Assembly: GCA_002305715.1 (NCBI GenBank)
Contig: DBQD01000043.1
Span: 1 to 23,805 of the forward strand
DNA from: Proteiniphilum sp. UBA1403
GTDB taxonomy: Bacteria; Bacteroidota; Bacteroidia; Bacteroidales; Dysgonomonadaceae
Direction: 5' to 3'
Length of the DNA: 23,805 bases
Part shown: positions 13,783-22,142 of the stretch, piece after piece
Numbering within the stretch: the first letter of the stretch is position 1
Layout: the number at the start of each line of letters is the position of its first letter
Translations under genes and position numbers: made by a program
Notes under the pieces: generated by a model
Databases searched by the model: none
Told to the model about the DNA's origin: nothing
The model's input: the letters and a program-made list of their open reading frames with translations, nothing else

Positions 13783-14943
13783 ATGAACAATAGGATACGT
13801 GCTTTTTTGTGTAGTTGTCTTTTACTGATGGGAAGCAGTCTGTTACATGCACAAGAATATAATCCCATACCGGTAGCCATGCCTTCCCTGCTTTTTGCTC
13901 CCGATGCCAGAGGTGGTGGTATGGGGGATATGGGTGCTGCAACCATGCCCGATCTTTATTCACAACATTGGAATGCAGCAAAATACCCATTCATCTCTTC
14001 CCAAGCAGGAGTGACACTTTCCTATACTCCCTGGTTGAGCAAACTTGTAAACGACATACAGCTGCTCTATGCTTCCGGATTTTGGAAGTTGGGAGCTGAC
14101 AACCTCGATGCACTAAGCATTTCCTTACGCTATTTCTCACTAGGTAGCATCGATATTTCCGATGTGAATGGTGATTTCTGGCAAACTGTATCACCCCATG
14201 AGTTTGCCTTCGACATGGCTTATTCAAGGATGTTGACAGAAACCTTCTCCGGCGCTGTAACGCTTCGTTATATCCGTGCCGACTATTCCACCGGTAGCGA
14301 CGAAACAACGCCCGGCAATGCGGTTGCTGCAGATATTGCTGGTTACAACGAGTCATATGTTGCAATTGGGCAATCTGAGATGTTGCTCGGCCTGGGTTTC
14401 AATCTTTCCAACATAGGGACAAAAATATCATACGATGGAGGTGCCAATTCCTATTTTCTTCCCGCTAATATGCGTCTGGGAGTCTCTCTTGGTATTCCAA
14501 TGGCAAAAGACCATACACTCTCACTCAGTATGGATATGAGTAAACTGCTTGTTCCCACTCCACAATTGCCCAAAGAGGGGGAGACAGCCGAGGAGGCACA
14601 ACAACGCATCGATGATTACCAATCCATCTCCTCCGTTGCAGGCATCTTTAAATCGTTTGGCGATGCACCACGTGGATTGGAGGAAGAGCTGCAGGAGATC
14701 ATGTGGTCGGTGGGCATGGAGTACACCTATTTGAATCAGTTCTCCGTGCGAACAGGTTATTACCACGAAAATGAACTAAAAGGAAATAGGCGTTACGTTA
14801 CATTTGGAGCAGGTTTCAGAATGAAAAACTTTCAGGTAGACGCTGCCTACCTCATTTCCACAGCACAGTCGAATCCTCTTGACCAGACTCTGCGCCTCTC
14901 GTTGGGATTCGATATTGAGGGTATCAGAAACATTCTACGCTAA
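13783..14943 (+). CDS. porV: Type IX secretion outer-membrane protein PorV
   Basis: A 386-residue outer-membrane beta-barrel of the FadL-like PorV (LptO, PG27) family. It has a signal peptide (cleavage likely after L-L-H-A-Q), then the diagnostic P-S-L-L-F-A-P-D-A-R-G-G-G-M-G-D-M-G-A-A-T and Q-H-W-N-A-A-K-Y-P-F. Alternating aromatic beta-strands run to the C-terminus. PorV is the shuttle that carries type IX cargo from the translocon to the attachment complex with sortase PorU. The gene is followed two bases later by ispF, an order also known in P. gingivalis. The expected porU just upstream is missing: only 45 bases separate it from the FAH-family gene. Without PorU nearby the secretion role is likely but not proven here. 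Confidence 0.9.
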   Translation: MNNRIRAFLCSCLLLMGSSLLHAQEYNPIPVAMPSLLFAPDARGGGMGDMGAATMPDLYSQHWNAAKYPFISSQAGVTLSYTPWLSKLVNDIQLLYASGFWKLGADNLDALSISLRYFSLGSIDISDVNGDFWQTVSPHEFAFDMAYSRMLTETFSGAVTLRYIRADYSTGSDETTPGNAVAADIAGYNESYVAIGQSEMLLGLGFNLSNIGTKISYDGGANSYFLPANMRLGVSLGIPMAKDHTLSLSMDMSKLLVPTPQLPKEGETAEEAQQRIDDYQSISSVAGIFKSFGDAPRGLEEELQEIMWSVGMEYTYLNQFSVRTGYYHENELKGNRRYVTFGAGFRMKNFQVDAAYLISTAQSNPLDQTLRLSLGFDIEGIRNILR

Positions 14944-14945
14944 CT

Positions 14946-15425
14946 ATGCAGATACGAGTCGGTTTTGGATATGATATGCATCGTTTTGCAGAAGGTCGTG
15001 ATCTCTGGATTGGCGGAGTAAAGCTTGATTATCCAAAAGGATTGTTGGGCCATTCCGATGCCGATGTGTTAATTCACGCCATATGCGATGCACTGTTGGG
15101 TGCTGCCAACCTTCGTGATATTGGTTATCACTTCCCGGATACTTCCCCAGACTTTAAAGATGCCGATAGCAAGATTTTGCTGACCAAATGCATCACTCTG
15201 CTTAAAGAGAAGGGATACCGGGTTGGGAATATCGATTCAACGATCTGCGCTGAACAACCTAAGCTGAATCCCCATATCCCGGCTATGCAGCAAAAGCTGG
15301 CTGATCTTATGGGGGTAGATAGCGATGTTGTATCCATCAAAGCAACCACATCCGAGAAAATGGGATTTGTGGGACGTGAAGAGGGAATCACGGCATACGC
15401 AGTAGCACTAATCGAGAAAATTTAG
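14946..15425 (+). CDS. ispF: 2-C-methyl-D-erythritol 2,4-cyclodiphosphate synthase
   Basis: A 159-residue homotrimeric enzyme of the non-mevalonate isoprenoid pathway. It turns CDP-methylerythritol 2-phosphate into the 2,4-cyclodiphosphate with loss of CMP. Zinc ligands D10, H12 (G-Y-D-M-H-R-F) and H44 are present, as are G-H36-S-D-A-D-V and the C-terminal T-T-S-E-K-M-G-F-V-G-R-E-E-G-I. Length is normal. It starts two bases after the porV stop, so the two are probably co-translated. It shows that this organism uses the MEP route. Confidence 0.98.
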   Translation: MQIRVGFGYDMHRFAEGRDLWIGGVKLDYPKGLLGHSDADVLIHAICDALLGAANLRDIGYHFPDTSPDFKDADSKILLTKCITLLKEKGYRVGNIDSTICAEQPKLNPHIPAMQQKLADLMGVDSDVVSIKATTSEKMGFVGREEGITAYAVALIEKI

Positions 15426-15432
15426 AATCGAA

Positions 15433-16089
15433 ATGCGACTCTTCAGGTGGTGGCTTCGTTGGAAACAATCACGGGGACATGGGGTGCATTCACCTTTTGC
15501 CTTCGATTTGATTACTGATGTCTTTTCAGATCGACATACTTTTTATGCTTTTCATGATTTACCACTCCTTTTTGAGGCATCAGATCTGGCGGAATATGCG
15601 AAACCCTACTTCAACCGTCTCTCTTTCCGGTTAATTCATTACTTCAAGGCAAAGCGTATATTGGAGGTCAATGCTTTCAATGGGGTGAATACCTCCTACC
15701 TTTTGGCACCCTCATCCGATATTCATTGTACCTGTGTGGTGTGTGAAGACAATCTCAACCTAACCGATATTGTCAAACTATTACCCGAAGATGCAAAGAG
15801 CAGATGTGAACTGGTGAAAGCCTTGCCTGCTGCTAATTCAGAGCCATTCGACGCTATCTTTATCAACCTGAAAGAGGGCGAGGCAATCCCAGAATCCATG
15901 ATCAACTATCTGCTGCAGGTAAGTAATGAAAATACATTTTGGGTAATTCATCCAATAAATGGTAAGGAGAACAAACAATTTTGGACTTCCATCGTTAAAG
16001 AGGAACGCTTCCCCATCACCTTCGATAGGAAGAAAACAGGCATAGCCTTTTTACGTCCCTCCTACTATAAAATGCACTATTGGATATAG
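15433..16089 (+). CDS. SAM-dependent methyltransferase-like protein (HGVHSPF family, degenerate motif I)
   Basis: A 218-residue protein of a Bacteroidota family marked by H16-G-V-H-S-P-F22 near the N-terminus, followed by a Rossmann-like domain. The SAM motif I region reads R-I-L-E-V-N80-A-F-N-G-V-N-T-S-Y, in place of the usual E-x-G-x-x-x-G, so cofactor binding is uncertain. The later F-D-A-I-F-I-N-L strand fits motif IV, where Asp is usual (D-x-x-F-I-D) and here is Asn. The family is annotated as class I methyltransferase by homology, but substrate is unknown and this copy may be inactive. It starts 7 bases after ispF and belongs to the same run. Confidence 0.72.
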   Translation: MRLFRWWLRWKQSRGHGVHSPFAFDLITDVFSDRHTFYAFHDLPLLFEASDLAEYAKPYFNRLSFRLIHYFKAKRILEVNAFNGVNTSYLLAPSSDIHCTCVVCEDNLNLTDIVKLLPEDAKSRCELVKALPAANSEPFDAIFINLKEGEAIPESMINYLLQVSNENTFWVIHPINGKENKQFWTSIVKEERFPITFDRKKTGIAFLRPSYYKMHYWI

Positions 16090-16132
16090 GGGTATGTGGA
16101 TTGCAAAATAGGCTCTTTGTAAAGGAACGACA

Positions 16133-16693
16133 ATGAAAAAAAGTATTATATATACAAAGACAGGAGACAAAGGTACAACCTCTCTTGTAATGGGAACAAG
16201 GGTGCGAAAAACGCATATCCGGCTTGAGGCATATGGCACCATCGATGAGTTGAATAGTTTTATTGGTTGGTTAAACTGTGAAATAATGGATGAAGAGCAT
16301 CATAATTTTCTGCTCTATATCCAACACAAACTTTTCACAGTAGGCTCCTTTTTAGCAACTGAGACTGAAGTAAAGCAGCCCAAAGCAGCCAGTATAATCA
16401 GCGAAAACGATATCACCCGCATTGAGACGCAGATCGATCAAATAGACGCACAGCTGCCCCGTCTCAACAGATTTGTATTGCCCGGTGGCAACGAAGCCGC
16501 TTCTCGTGCTCATATATGCCGCACCGTTACCCGCAGAGCCGAGCGAATTGTTTATCGCGTTGCAGAGGAGTTCCCCGTTGCAGAGAATGTTGTAATCTTT
16601 CTCAATCGACTTTCAGATTACTTCTTCGTACTTGCTCGATTGGAGAGTAATAAGAGTTCGAAAGAAATATTTTGGGAACAAGGTGATATATAA
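16133..16693 (+). CDS. Cob(I)alamin adenosyltransferase, PduO type
   Basis: A 186-residue enzyme that transfers adenosyl from ATP to cob(I)alamin, making coenzyme B12 (adenosylcobalamin). ATP-site motif Y-T-K-T-G-D-K-G-T-T-S-L (7-18), then A-Y-G-T-I-D-E-L-N-S-F, F-V-L-P-G-G, S-R-A-H-I-C-R-T-V-T-R-R-A-E-R and L-N-R-L-S-D-Y-F-F-V-L-A-R are all present, as in the trimeric PduO-type family. An A-A-A-G-G-A run 6 bases before the ATG could serve as a Shine-Dalgarno site, uncommon in this genome. The upstream gap is only 43 bases and holds no B12 riboswitch. Its need for B12 may relate to methylmalonyl-CoA mutase, but that gene is not in view. Confidence 0.95.
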   Translation: MKKSIIYTKTGDKGTTSLVMGTRVRKTHIRLEAYGTIDELNSFIGWLNCEIMDEEHHNFLLYIQHKLFTVGSFLATETEVKQPKAASIISENDITRIETQIDQIDAQLPRLNRFVLPGGNEAASRAHICRTVTRRAERIVYRVAEEFPVAENVVIFLNRLSDYFFVLARLESNKSSKEIFWEQGDI

Positions 16694-16703
16694 AAACTTT
16701 TCA

Positions 16704-16711
16704 TACATTTG
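16704..16711 (+). promoter_or_regulatory. Promoter -7 element for the DUF2795 gene
   Basis: TACATTTG is an exact -7 match, about 40 bases before the ATG at 16752. No clear -33 element. The RNA would carry AAAGAAAGGA 7 bases before the start, an unusually good Shine-Dalgarno-like site for Bacteroidota. Confidence 0.5.
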
Positions 16712-16751
16712 CGAAAAAATTGAAACAAACAACTAAAGAAAGGATTTTTCA

Positions 16752-16973
16752 ATGTATTGGACACTAGAATTAGCATCGAAGCTAGAGGATGCTCCCTGGC
16801 CCGCTACAAAAGATGAATTGATTGATTACGCACAGCGTTCAGGTGCACCGTTAGAAGTAATTGAAAATCTCCAAGAGATTGAAGAAGATGGTGAGATTTT
16901 CGAGTCAATAGAAGATATTTGGCCTGACTATCCAAGCAAGGAGGATTTCTTTTTCAATGAAGATGAGTATTAA
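16752..16973 (+). CDS. DUF2795 small acidic protein
   Basis: A 73-residue acidic cytosolic protein. M-Y-W-T-L-E-L-A-S-K-L-E-D-A-P-W-P-A-T-K opens it, with D-E-L-I-D-Y-A-Q-R-S-G-A-P next, typical of the DUF2795 family; the tail is Glu/Asp/Phe-rich (D-F-F-F-N-E-D-E-Y). The family is widespread in bacteria without a settled function. It has its own promoter, a good ribosome site and a terminator-like hairpin after it, so it is likely a single-gene, well-translated unit. Confidence 0.88.
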   Translation: MYWTLELASKLEDAPWPATKDELIDYAQRSGAPLEVIENLQEIEEDGEIFESIEDIWPDYPSKEDFFFNEDEY

Positions 16974-17015
16974 TTTGCGAATCAATCAATTTGAAATATT
17001 TTAAACAATTTATAG

Positions 17016-17039
17016 CGGCCTGACTTACAAGTTGGGCCG
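17016..17039 (+). terminator. Likely terminator after the DUF2795 gene
   Basis: CGGCC pairs with GGCCG and ACTT with AAGT inside, around a short loop. The T-tract after it is broken (TATTTGTT), so strength is uncertain. It lies 42 bases after the stop codon. Confidence 0.5.
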
Positions 17040-17139
17040 TATTTGTTCCTCTCCATCCTCTTTGTTTGCAGGGTAAGACTGGTCTGTTCATTTTAGGTGT
17101 ACATTGTAACTGTATTAATCTTGAAAATAGAACTCCACC

Positions 17140-17700
17140 ATGATGAAAGTAAATGAACTCAATGAATTAAAGAAAGACTGTATCGTCAAACAGAAGAAGG
17201 GTCTTCATTTCATTTTAGCTTCTGTAATTATCTGGGCACTGATCGTCGGTGTTGAATTAACAAATTGGCCCATCCTGACAAAGAACCTCTTCATTTTCTG
17301 TTGCTCCGCACCTTTAATGCCGATTGCATTTCTATTGTCAAAGTTATTAGGTATTGATTTCCAGAATAAGGAAAACCCGCTGACCAAGCTTGGCATTCTC
17401 TTTGCGGCGAACCAGGTCATCTATCTATTAATCCCGATGTGGCTTTTTCAAGCTTCACCCGAAAACATGTTGATGGTGTTTGCCATAATCTTTGGGGCTC
17501 ATCTAATGCCATTCAGTTGGCTCTATGAGTCCAGGTCTTACCTGTTTGCCTCCATCATCATTCCAATAGTCAGCCTTTTTGTAGGCTTAAAATTCGGAGG
17601 GCTCACACTCGCTATTGTAATGTTTGTGATTGAGTCTCTATTCTCCCTTTTCCTTTGGATTGAAACAGGGAAACAAAACCTGAAAGCTCACATTGGTTAG
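17140..17700 (+). CDS. Six-helix membrane protein, DUF7010-like
   Basis: A 186-residue inner-membrane protein with a short charged N-terminus (M-M-K-V-N-E-L-N-E-L-K-K-D) and six likely membrane helices (near residues 22-41, 48-67, 83-102, 108-127, 131-148, 152-172). A basic K-Q-K-K-G motif precedes helix 1, and a conserved-looking H-L-M-P-F-S-W-L-Y lies between helices 4 and 5. It resembles hypothetical proteins of the DUF7010 group as I recall them; the family name is tentative. No exact Bacteroidota -7 promoter is seen upstream, and the neighbours give no hint of function. It may be an acquired orphan. It converges on trxA with 61 bases between, mostly terminator. Confidence 0.7.
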   Translation: MMKVNELNELKKDCIVKQKKGLHFILASVIIWALIVGVELTNWPILTKNLFIFCCSAPLMPIAFLLSKLLGIDFQNKENPLTKLGILFAANQVIYLLIPMWLFQASPENMLMVFAIIFGAHLMPFSWLYESRSYLFASIIIPIVSLFVGLKFGGLTLAIVMFVIESLFSLFLWIETGKQNLKAHIG

Positions 17701-17702
17701 GT

Positions 17703-17737
17703 AAAAAAAAAGCATCCCTCTCGTAGGAAAGGGATGC
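17703..17737 (-). terminator. Rho-independent terminator after trxA
   Basis: On the minus strand GCATCCCT pairs with AGGGATGC around a 10-base loop, followed directly by nine T. It ends the dnaE-trxA transcript. The plus-strand side lacks a long T-run, so it serves the 17140 gene less well. Confidence 0.85.
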
Positions 17738-17761
17738 ACTTTCTAAAGCTGCTACCGCCAA

Positions 17762-18076
17762 TTAGAGCAGCTTGTCAATCTTTTCGGTAAACAGGTTCTT
17801 GGCACCTGCACCCACCATCTTGTCCACAACCTCGCCATTTTTAATGAAGAGGATTGTAGGAATATTGCGGATACCATATTTCGAGGTGGTTTCGTCGTTG
17901 TTGTCCACATCTAATTTTCCCACCACTACTTTATCTTTATACTCCTCGCTTATCTGGTCAATAATTGGTCCTACCATTTTGCAAGGACCACACCATTCTG
18001 CCCAAAAGTCGATAACGACTAACTTGTCTGTTTGCAACACCTCGTTAATGGTTGCATCTGTAATTTGAAGCGCCAT
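17762..18076 (-). CDS. trxA: Thioredoxin
   Basis: A 104-residue classical cytosolic thioredoxin: F-W-A-E-W28-C29-G-P-C32-K active site, D-V-D-N-N strand, and the N-I-P73-T cis-proline loop. It reduces disulfides in target proteins, recycled by thioredoxin reductase. It lies 21 bases after dnaE on the same strand, so the two are probably co-transcribed, and a strong terminator follows. All key residues are kept, in contrast to the cysteine-less fold at 3459-3950. Confidence 0.97.
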   Translation of the reverse strand: MALQITDATINEVLQTDKLVVIDFWAEWCGPCKMVGPIIDQISEEYKDKVVVGKLDVDNNDETTSKYGIRNIPTILFIKNGEVVDKMVGAGAKNLFTEKIDKLL

Positions 18077-18097
18077 TTTAATAAAATTATTATGTTA

Positions 18098-21000
18098 TTA
18101 ATTGATTTTAAAATCGATAAGTAAATTGTTCTTGAGATAATCGATGAAATGCTTGTTAACCTTTATTCGTGCAGGACGCGAAAAGAGTTGCAAATGCATA
18201 TGAGATTCCTCCCCGATAATCTGGAAGTATAACAATGAATTCCCTGAATTGTTTTTCACCAGTGCTGATAATTCTGCCACGGTGGTGTCTGTTAATTCAC
18301 TCAGTGGAATTTGCAATGTAATCTTTGAAACCAGCTTATCTTTCATCTCCGAAAGCAAGTTTATTGAGCTGATTTTCACCTCCATCTCATCTTCTCGGTA
18401 ACGTTTGGGCTGCACTTTAGCCTGAATGTAAACCGATAGCCCAATGCGTGCATACCGTCCGAAATTAACACTATCTTCACTGAAGAGAGCAATCTCGAAG
18501 CTACCGTAGTAATCTTCAATTTTGAAAATGGTATAAGGTGAACCTCTTTTGGTTTGTCCTTCACGCACCGCCGTGATGATACCGCCAAAAGTAATGTCTG
18601 TTCCATTTAATGCCTCCAGATCCTGAAGCCTCAGCGTGTCGGCATTGCAGATATATTTCAGAATAAATTCATAATCGTCGAGAGGGTGTGCCGAGAGGTA
18701 GATACCGATGAGGTCTCGTTCTCTGTTCAACCTCTCCAAATCCGACCATCTTGAAGCATGTGGTATCTCAGGACGTGCAATCTGGAACGATGTGTCATCG
18801 CCAAAGAGAGAGGTGATTGCCGTATTTTTGTCCTGTTGATATTTATTCCCATACCGGATGAGAGTATCCAGAAATTCCTCCCCTTTGCTGTTCACCGCAA
18901 GGAATTGCTCCCTGTGAATACCTGGTAAGGAGTCGAAGGCACCCGACAATGCCAATGCTTCAATATTCTTTTTGTTGCACGAAGAGAGATTCACTCGTTC
19001 AACAAAGTCGAAGATGTCTTTGAAAGGTCCGTTTTTTGTCCGTTCTTCAATGATGTCAGACACTGCACCTTGTCCCACACTTTTAATGGCAGCAAGTCCA
19101 AAGCGGATGTCTCCCGCTTTGTTAACCGAAAATTTCAAGAACGACTCATTGATATCGGGAGAGAGAACGTTCATTCCCATCGCCTTACACTCATCCATGA
19201 ACTTGGTGATTTCGGTAATGTTGTTCAAGTTGTTCGAAAGCACCGCAGCCATGTACTCCGACGGGTAATTGGCCTTTAACCACGCAGTCTGGTATGCTAC
19301 CCACGAGTAGCAGGTAGCATGCGATTTATTAAATGCATAGGAGGCAAACTTTTCCCAGTCGGCCCATATCTTGTTGAGAATCTTCTCGTCGTAACCATTT
19401 TTCTTTCCACCCGCCACAAACTTCTCCTTCAGGGCGTTCATCTTGTCAATAAGCTTCTTTCCCATTGCTTTACGCAACTCGTCCGACTGCCCCCTGGTGA
19501 AGTCGGCCAACAGACGGGAGAGAAGCATCACCTGCTCTTGGTATACCGTGATACCGTAGGTCTCGCTCAAGTATTTTTCCATGATGGGGAGGTCGTACGT
19601 GATCTCCTCCCTCCCATGTTTACGGGCAATAAAAGAGGGTATGTAATCCATTGGACCGGGGCGGTAGAGAGCGTTCATCGCAATAAGATCCTCGAACTTG
19701 CTTGGCTGAAGCTCCTTAAGGTACTTTTGCATACCGGCCGACTCAAACTGGAACGTGCCCGTTGTCTGTCCATTGCAATAGAGACGATACGTGGCTTCAT
19801 CGTTCATGTCGATGGTATCGATGTCAATCTTTATGCCGCGGTTTAATTCAATGTTGGTGAGTGCATCTTTGATGATGGAGAGTGTTTTGAGCCCGAGGAA
19901 GTCCATCTTTATCAATCCCGTCTCTTCAATTACCGACCCCTCAAATTGCGTAACCAGCATCTTTTCCTTGGTCTCCTTGTCTTCAGCCGTGCTGATGGGT
20001 ACCACATCGGATATATCGCTCTGACCAATAATCACTCCACAGGCATGTACACCCGTGTTGCGCACGTTCCCCTCCAGCATCATCGCATATTTGAGTGTAT
20101 CTTTCACTAGTGGGTCATTGCTGTTGGCAGCTTCCTTTAGTTCCGGTACATTGTCGATGGCTACTTTAAGGTTGATTTTCTTTACATTGGGTATCCTGTC
20201 TGGAATAAGTTTAGCCAGTCGGTTCGACTCAGAAAGGGGTAGTTTATGTACCCGTGCCACATCCTTGATAGACGATTTCGTGGCCATGGTACCATATGTA
20301 ATGATGTGGGCCACCTTCTCGCTGCCATATTTTTCGGTAACCCAGCGGAGCACCTTACCGCGACCTTCATCATCGAAGTCGATATCGATATCGGGCATTG
20401 ATATACGGTCTGGGTTGAGGAAACGCTCAAAAAGGAGGTCATACTTCAATGGGTCAATGTCTGTAATTCCCAAGCAGTATGCCACCGCCGATCCGGCAGC
20501 CGATCCACGGCCGGGACCCACCGCCACATCCATTGCACGAGCTGCAGCAATGAAATCCTGCACAATGAGGAAGTAGCCGGGAAACCCCATGTTCTTAATG
20601 GTGTCCAGCTCAAATTGCAGTCGCTCTTTGATCTCATCGGTGAGGTTATCACCGTATCTTTTTTTGGCACCTATTTCGGTGAGGTGTGCCAGATAATCAG
20701 CTTCCAGCTTCACACGAATCACCTTATCGTAGTCGCCCAACCGGTAGAAGGTCTTTTCGCCGAACTCCTCAATAAGTTTTTCTTTCGGATAGAGCTTCTT
20801 ATAGGACTCTTCCGTTCCAAAAGAAGGATCAATAGGATAGAACGGCATCAGTGGTGCATTGTCTATTGAATAGAATTCCACCTTTTCTGCTACCTCCAAC
20901 GTGTTGGTCAATGCTTCGGGGATGTCTGCAAAGATGCGATTCATCTCCTCGGTGGTCTTAAGCCACTCCTGCTTTGTGTACTTCATTCGGTCGGGATCAT

Positions 21001-21862
21001 CAAAATCCTTACCCGTACTCAAGCAGATGAGTCGGTCGTGTGCATCGGCATCCTCCTCGTTCACAAAGTGCACGTCGTTGGTGGCGATTATCTTCACATT
21101 ATACTTCTGTGCAATGCGAATTAGCTCCTTGTTCACCCTCTCCTGTTTGGGATAGGTGGTCTGATCGGCATCGGGACGATTGGTCTTGTGGCGTTGCAAC
21201 TCCAGGTAGTAATCGTCACCAAAAATCTTTTTATACCATTGTACAGCTTCCTCAGCCTCGTTAATCTGATCGCTGTCTACTTTTCGCGAAATCTCACCCC
21301 CCAGGCAGGCAGAGGAGACAATTAGTCCCTCGCTATATTGTTCCAGTATCTCTTTGTCGATACGGGGACGGTAGTAAAAGCCCTCTGTCCAGCTCTTTGA
21401 AACCAGCTTGATGAGGTTTTTATATCCTTGCAGGTTTTTGGCCAACACAACCAAGTGCCAGCCACTGCCATCAATTTTGTCACTCTGTAGAAACCGACTG
21501 CGTCGGGCAAGATAACACTCACACCCGACAATTGGCTTGAACAGTTTTTTTTCTGTTTCAATCCGTTTCTCTTTAAGACGTTGGATTTCATTTGCAATAT
21601 TCTGATCCTGGCCTGCGTTTGAAGCTTCTGCTTCCAGTTTCTTTATCTCTTCTGCAATTTTGGCAATTTCACCTTTAACAGGAGCGTTTTTCTTGTTGAC
21701 ATAATTGAGAAACTCCTTGATGCCATACATGGCGCCATGGTCGGTCAGCGCAATGCCCCGCATACCGTCGGCATGCGCTTTATCAACCAACCGTTGAATG
21801 CTGGCCTGCCCGTCGAGTAGGGAGTACTGAGAGTGGACGTGTAAATGTACAAATGGGTGCAT
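18098..21862 (-). CDS. dnaE: DNA polymerase III subunit alpha
   Basis: The 1254-residue replicative polymerase. The PHP domain opens with F-V-H6-L-H8-V-H10-S and T-D41-H42-G; a charged coiled-coil insertion (about residues 58-107) interrupts it before G-C-E-C-Y-L. The polymerase core has G449-P-G-R-G-S and the catalytic P490-D491-I-D493-I-D-F. Helix-hairpin-helix and OB-fold (near 1085-1130, I-T-F-G-G-I-I-T-A-V) regions follow, then a C-terminal beta/tau-contact region. It is longer than E. coli DnaE (1160), partly through the insertion, which I recall as common in Bacteroidota. The PHP metal residues look largely kept, so self-proofreading is possible. It is transcribed from a -7 element at 21897-21904 with trxA downstream. 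Confidence 0.97.
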   Translation of the reverse strand: MHPFVHLHVHSQYSLLDGQASIQRLVDKAHADGMRGIALTDHGAMYGIKEFLNYVNKKNAPVKGEIAKIAEEIKKLEAEASNAGQDQNIANEIQRLKEKRIETEKKLFKPIVGCECYLARRSRFLQSDKIDGSGWHLVVLAKNLQGYKNLIKLVSKSWTEGFYYRPRIDKEILEQYSEGLIVSSACLGGEISRKVDSDQINEAEEAVQWYKKIFGDDYYLELQRHKTNRPDADQTTYPKQERVNKELIRIAQKYNVKIIATNDVHFVNEEDADAHDRLICLSTGKDFDDPDRMKYTKQEWLKTTEEMNRIFADIPEALTNTLEVAEKVEFYSIDNAPLMPFYPIDPSFGTEESYKKLYPKEKLIEEFGEKTFYRLGDYDKVIRVKLEADYLAHLTEIGAKKRYGDNLTDEIKERLQFELDTIKNMGFPGYFLIVQDFIAAARAMDVAVGPGRGSAAGSAVAYCLGITDIDPLKYDLLFERFLNPDRISMPDIDIDFDDEGRGKVLRWVTEKYGSEKVAHIITYGTMATKSSIKDVARVHKLPLSESNRLAKLIPDRIPNVKKINLKVAIDNVPELKEAANSNDPLVKDTLKYAMMLEGNVRNTGVHACGVIIGQSDISDVVPISTAEDKETKEKMLVTQFEGSVIEETGLIKMDFLGLKTLSIIKDALTNIELNRGIKIDIDTIDMNDEATYRLYCNGQTTGTFQFESAGMQKYLKELQPSKFEDLIAMNALYRPGPMDYIPSFIARKHGREEITYDLPIMEKYLSETYGITVYQEQVMLLSRLLADFTRGQSDELRKAMGKKLIDKMNALKEKFVAGGKKNGYDEKILNKIWADWEKFASYAFNKSHATCYSWVAYQTAWLKANYPSEYMAAVLSNNLNNITEITKFMDECKAMGMNVLSPDINESFLKFSVNKAGDIRFGLAAIKSVGQGAVSDIIEERTKNGPFKDIFDFVERVNLSSCNKKNIEALALSGAFDSLPGIHREQFLAVNSKGEEFLDTLIRYGNKYQQDKNTAITSLFGDDTSFQIARPEIPHASRWSDLERLNRERDLIGIYLSAHPLDDYEFILKYICNADTLRLQDLEALNGTDITFGGIITAVREGQTKRGSPYTIFKIEDYYGSFEIALFSEDSVNFGRYARIGLSVYIQAKVQPKRYREDEMEVKISSINLLSEMKDKLVSKITLQIPLSELTDTTVAELSALVKNNSGNSLLYFQIIGEESHMHLQLFSRPARIKVNKHFIDYLKNNLLIDFKIN

Positions 21863-21896
21863 AATTGTTGTGTGCGATTTGTTGAATCTGCACGGA

Positions 21897-21904
21897 CAAA
21901 TATA
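21897..21904 (-). promoter_or_regulatory. Promoter -7 element for dnaE
   Basis: TATATTTG on the minus strand is an exact -7 match. The start would be near 21890, about 28 bases before the dnaE ATG. No clear -33 element. Confidence 0.5.
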
Positions 21905-22035
21905 CGGAAAATAGGGGCATCGCTGGTTGCATTATCGAGATAAGTTATTAACCGATGATAGGATCAATCGGTAAACGAGTAATTCAGAAAAATATAGCAA
22001 CCTGCACAATTCTACAAGGGACATACTCCGTATAT

Positions 22036-22111
22036 CCCTTATATTTCCCTTATATTTCGCTTATATTTTCACAAGGGTGATATAAGGATGATATAAGGAT
22101 GATGTAAGGAG
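22036..22111. repeat. Inverted array of 11-base repeats
   Basis: The left arm has three tandem 11-mers: CCCTTATATTT (22036-22046), the same again (22047-22057) and CGCTTATATTT (22058-22068). The right arm has three more: GATATAAGGAT (22079-22089), the same again (22090-22100) and GATGTAAGGAG (22101-22111), with a worn fourth to 22122. The arms are inverted: CCTTATAT in each left unit faces ATATAAGG in a right unit, across a 10-base loop. The whole could fold as a stem with three 7-8 base helices split by 3-base mismatches. Purpose unknown. Confidence 0.75.
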
Positions 22112-22142
22112 GCTATGAGGGTGAAGCGAAGTTGGTACAAAG

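Noticed and set aside
13991..14365. 124-residue minus-strand frame inside porV
   Set aside because: Low-complexity Arg/His-rich translation typical of an antisense shadow; porV is well supported.
16090..16132. B12 riboswitch before the cobalamin adenosyltransferase
   Set aside because: The gap is only 43 bases and has no B12-box-like sequence.
20055..20576. Long open frames on the plus strand opposite dnaE (173-175 residues, also 19319-19846)
   Set aside because: They mirror dnaE codon bias, have no family-like motifs, no promoter or ribosome site, and dnaE is certain on the other strand.
22036..22111. Array of short repeats considered as a CRISPR
   Set aside because: Units are 11 bases, directly tandem, with no spacers of CRISPR size and no cas genes near.
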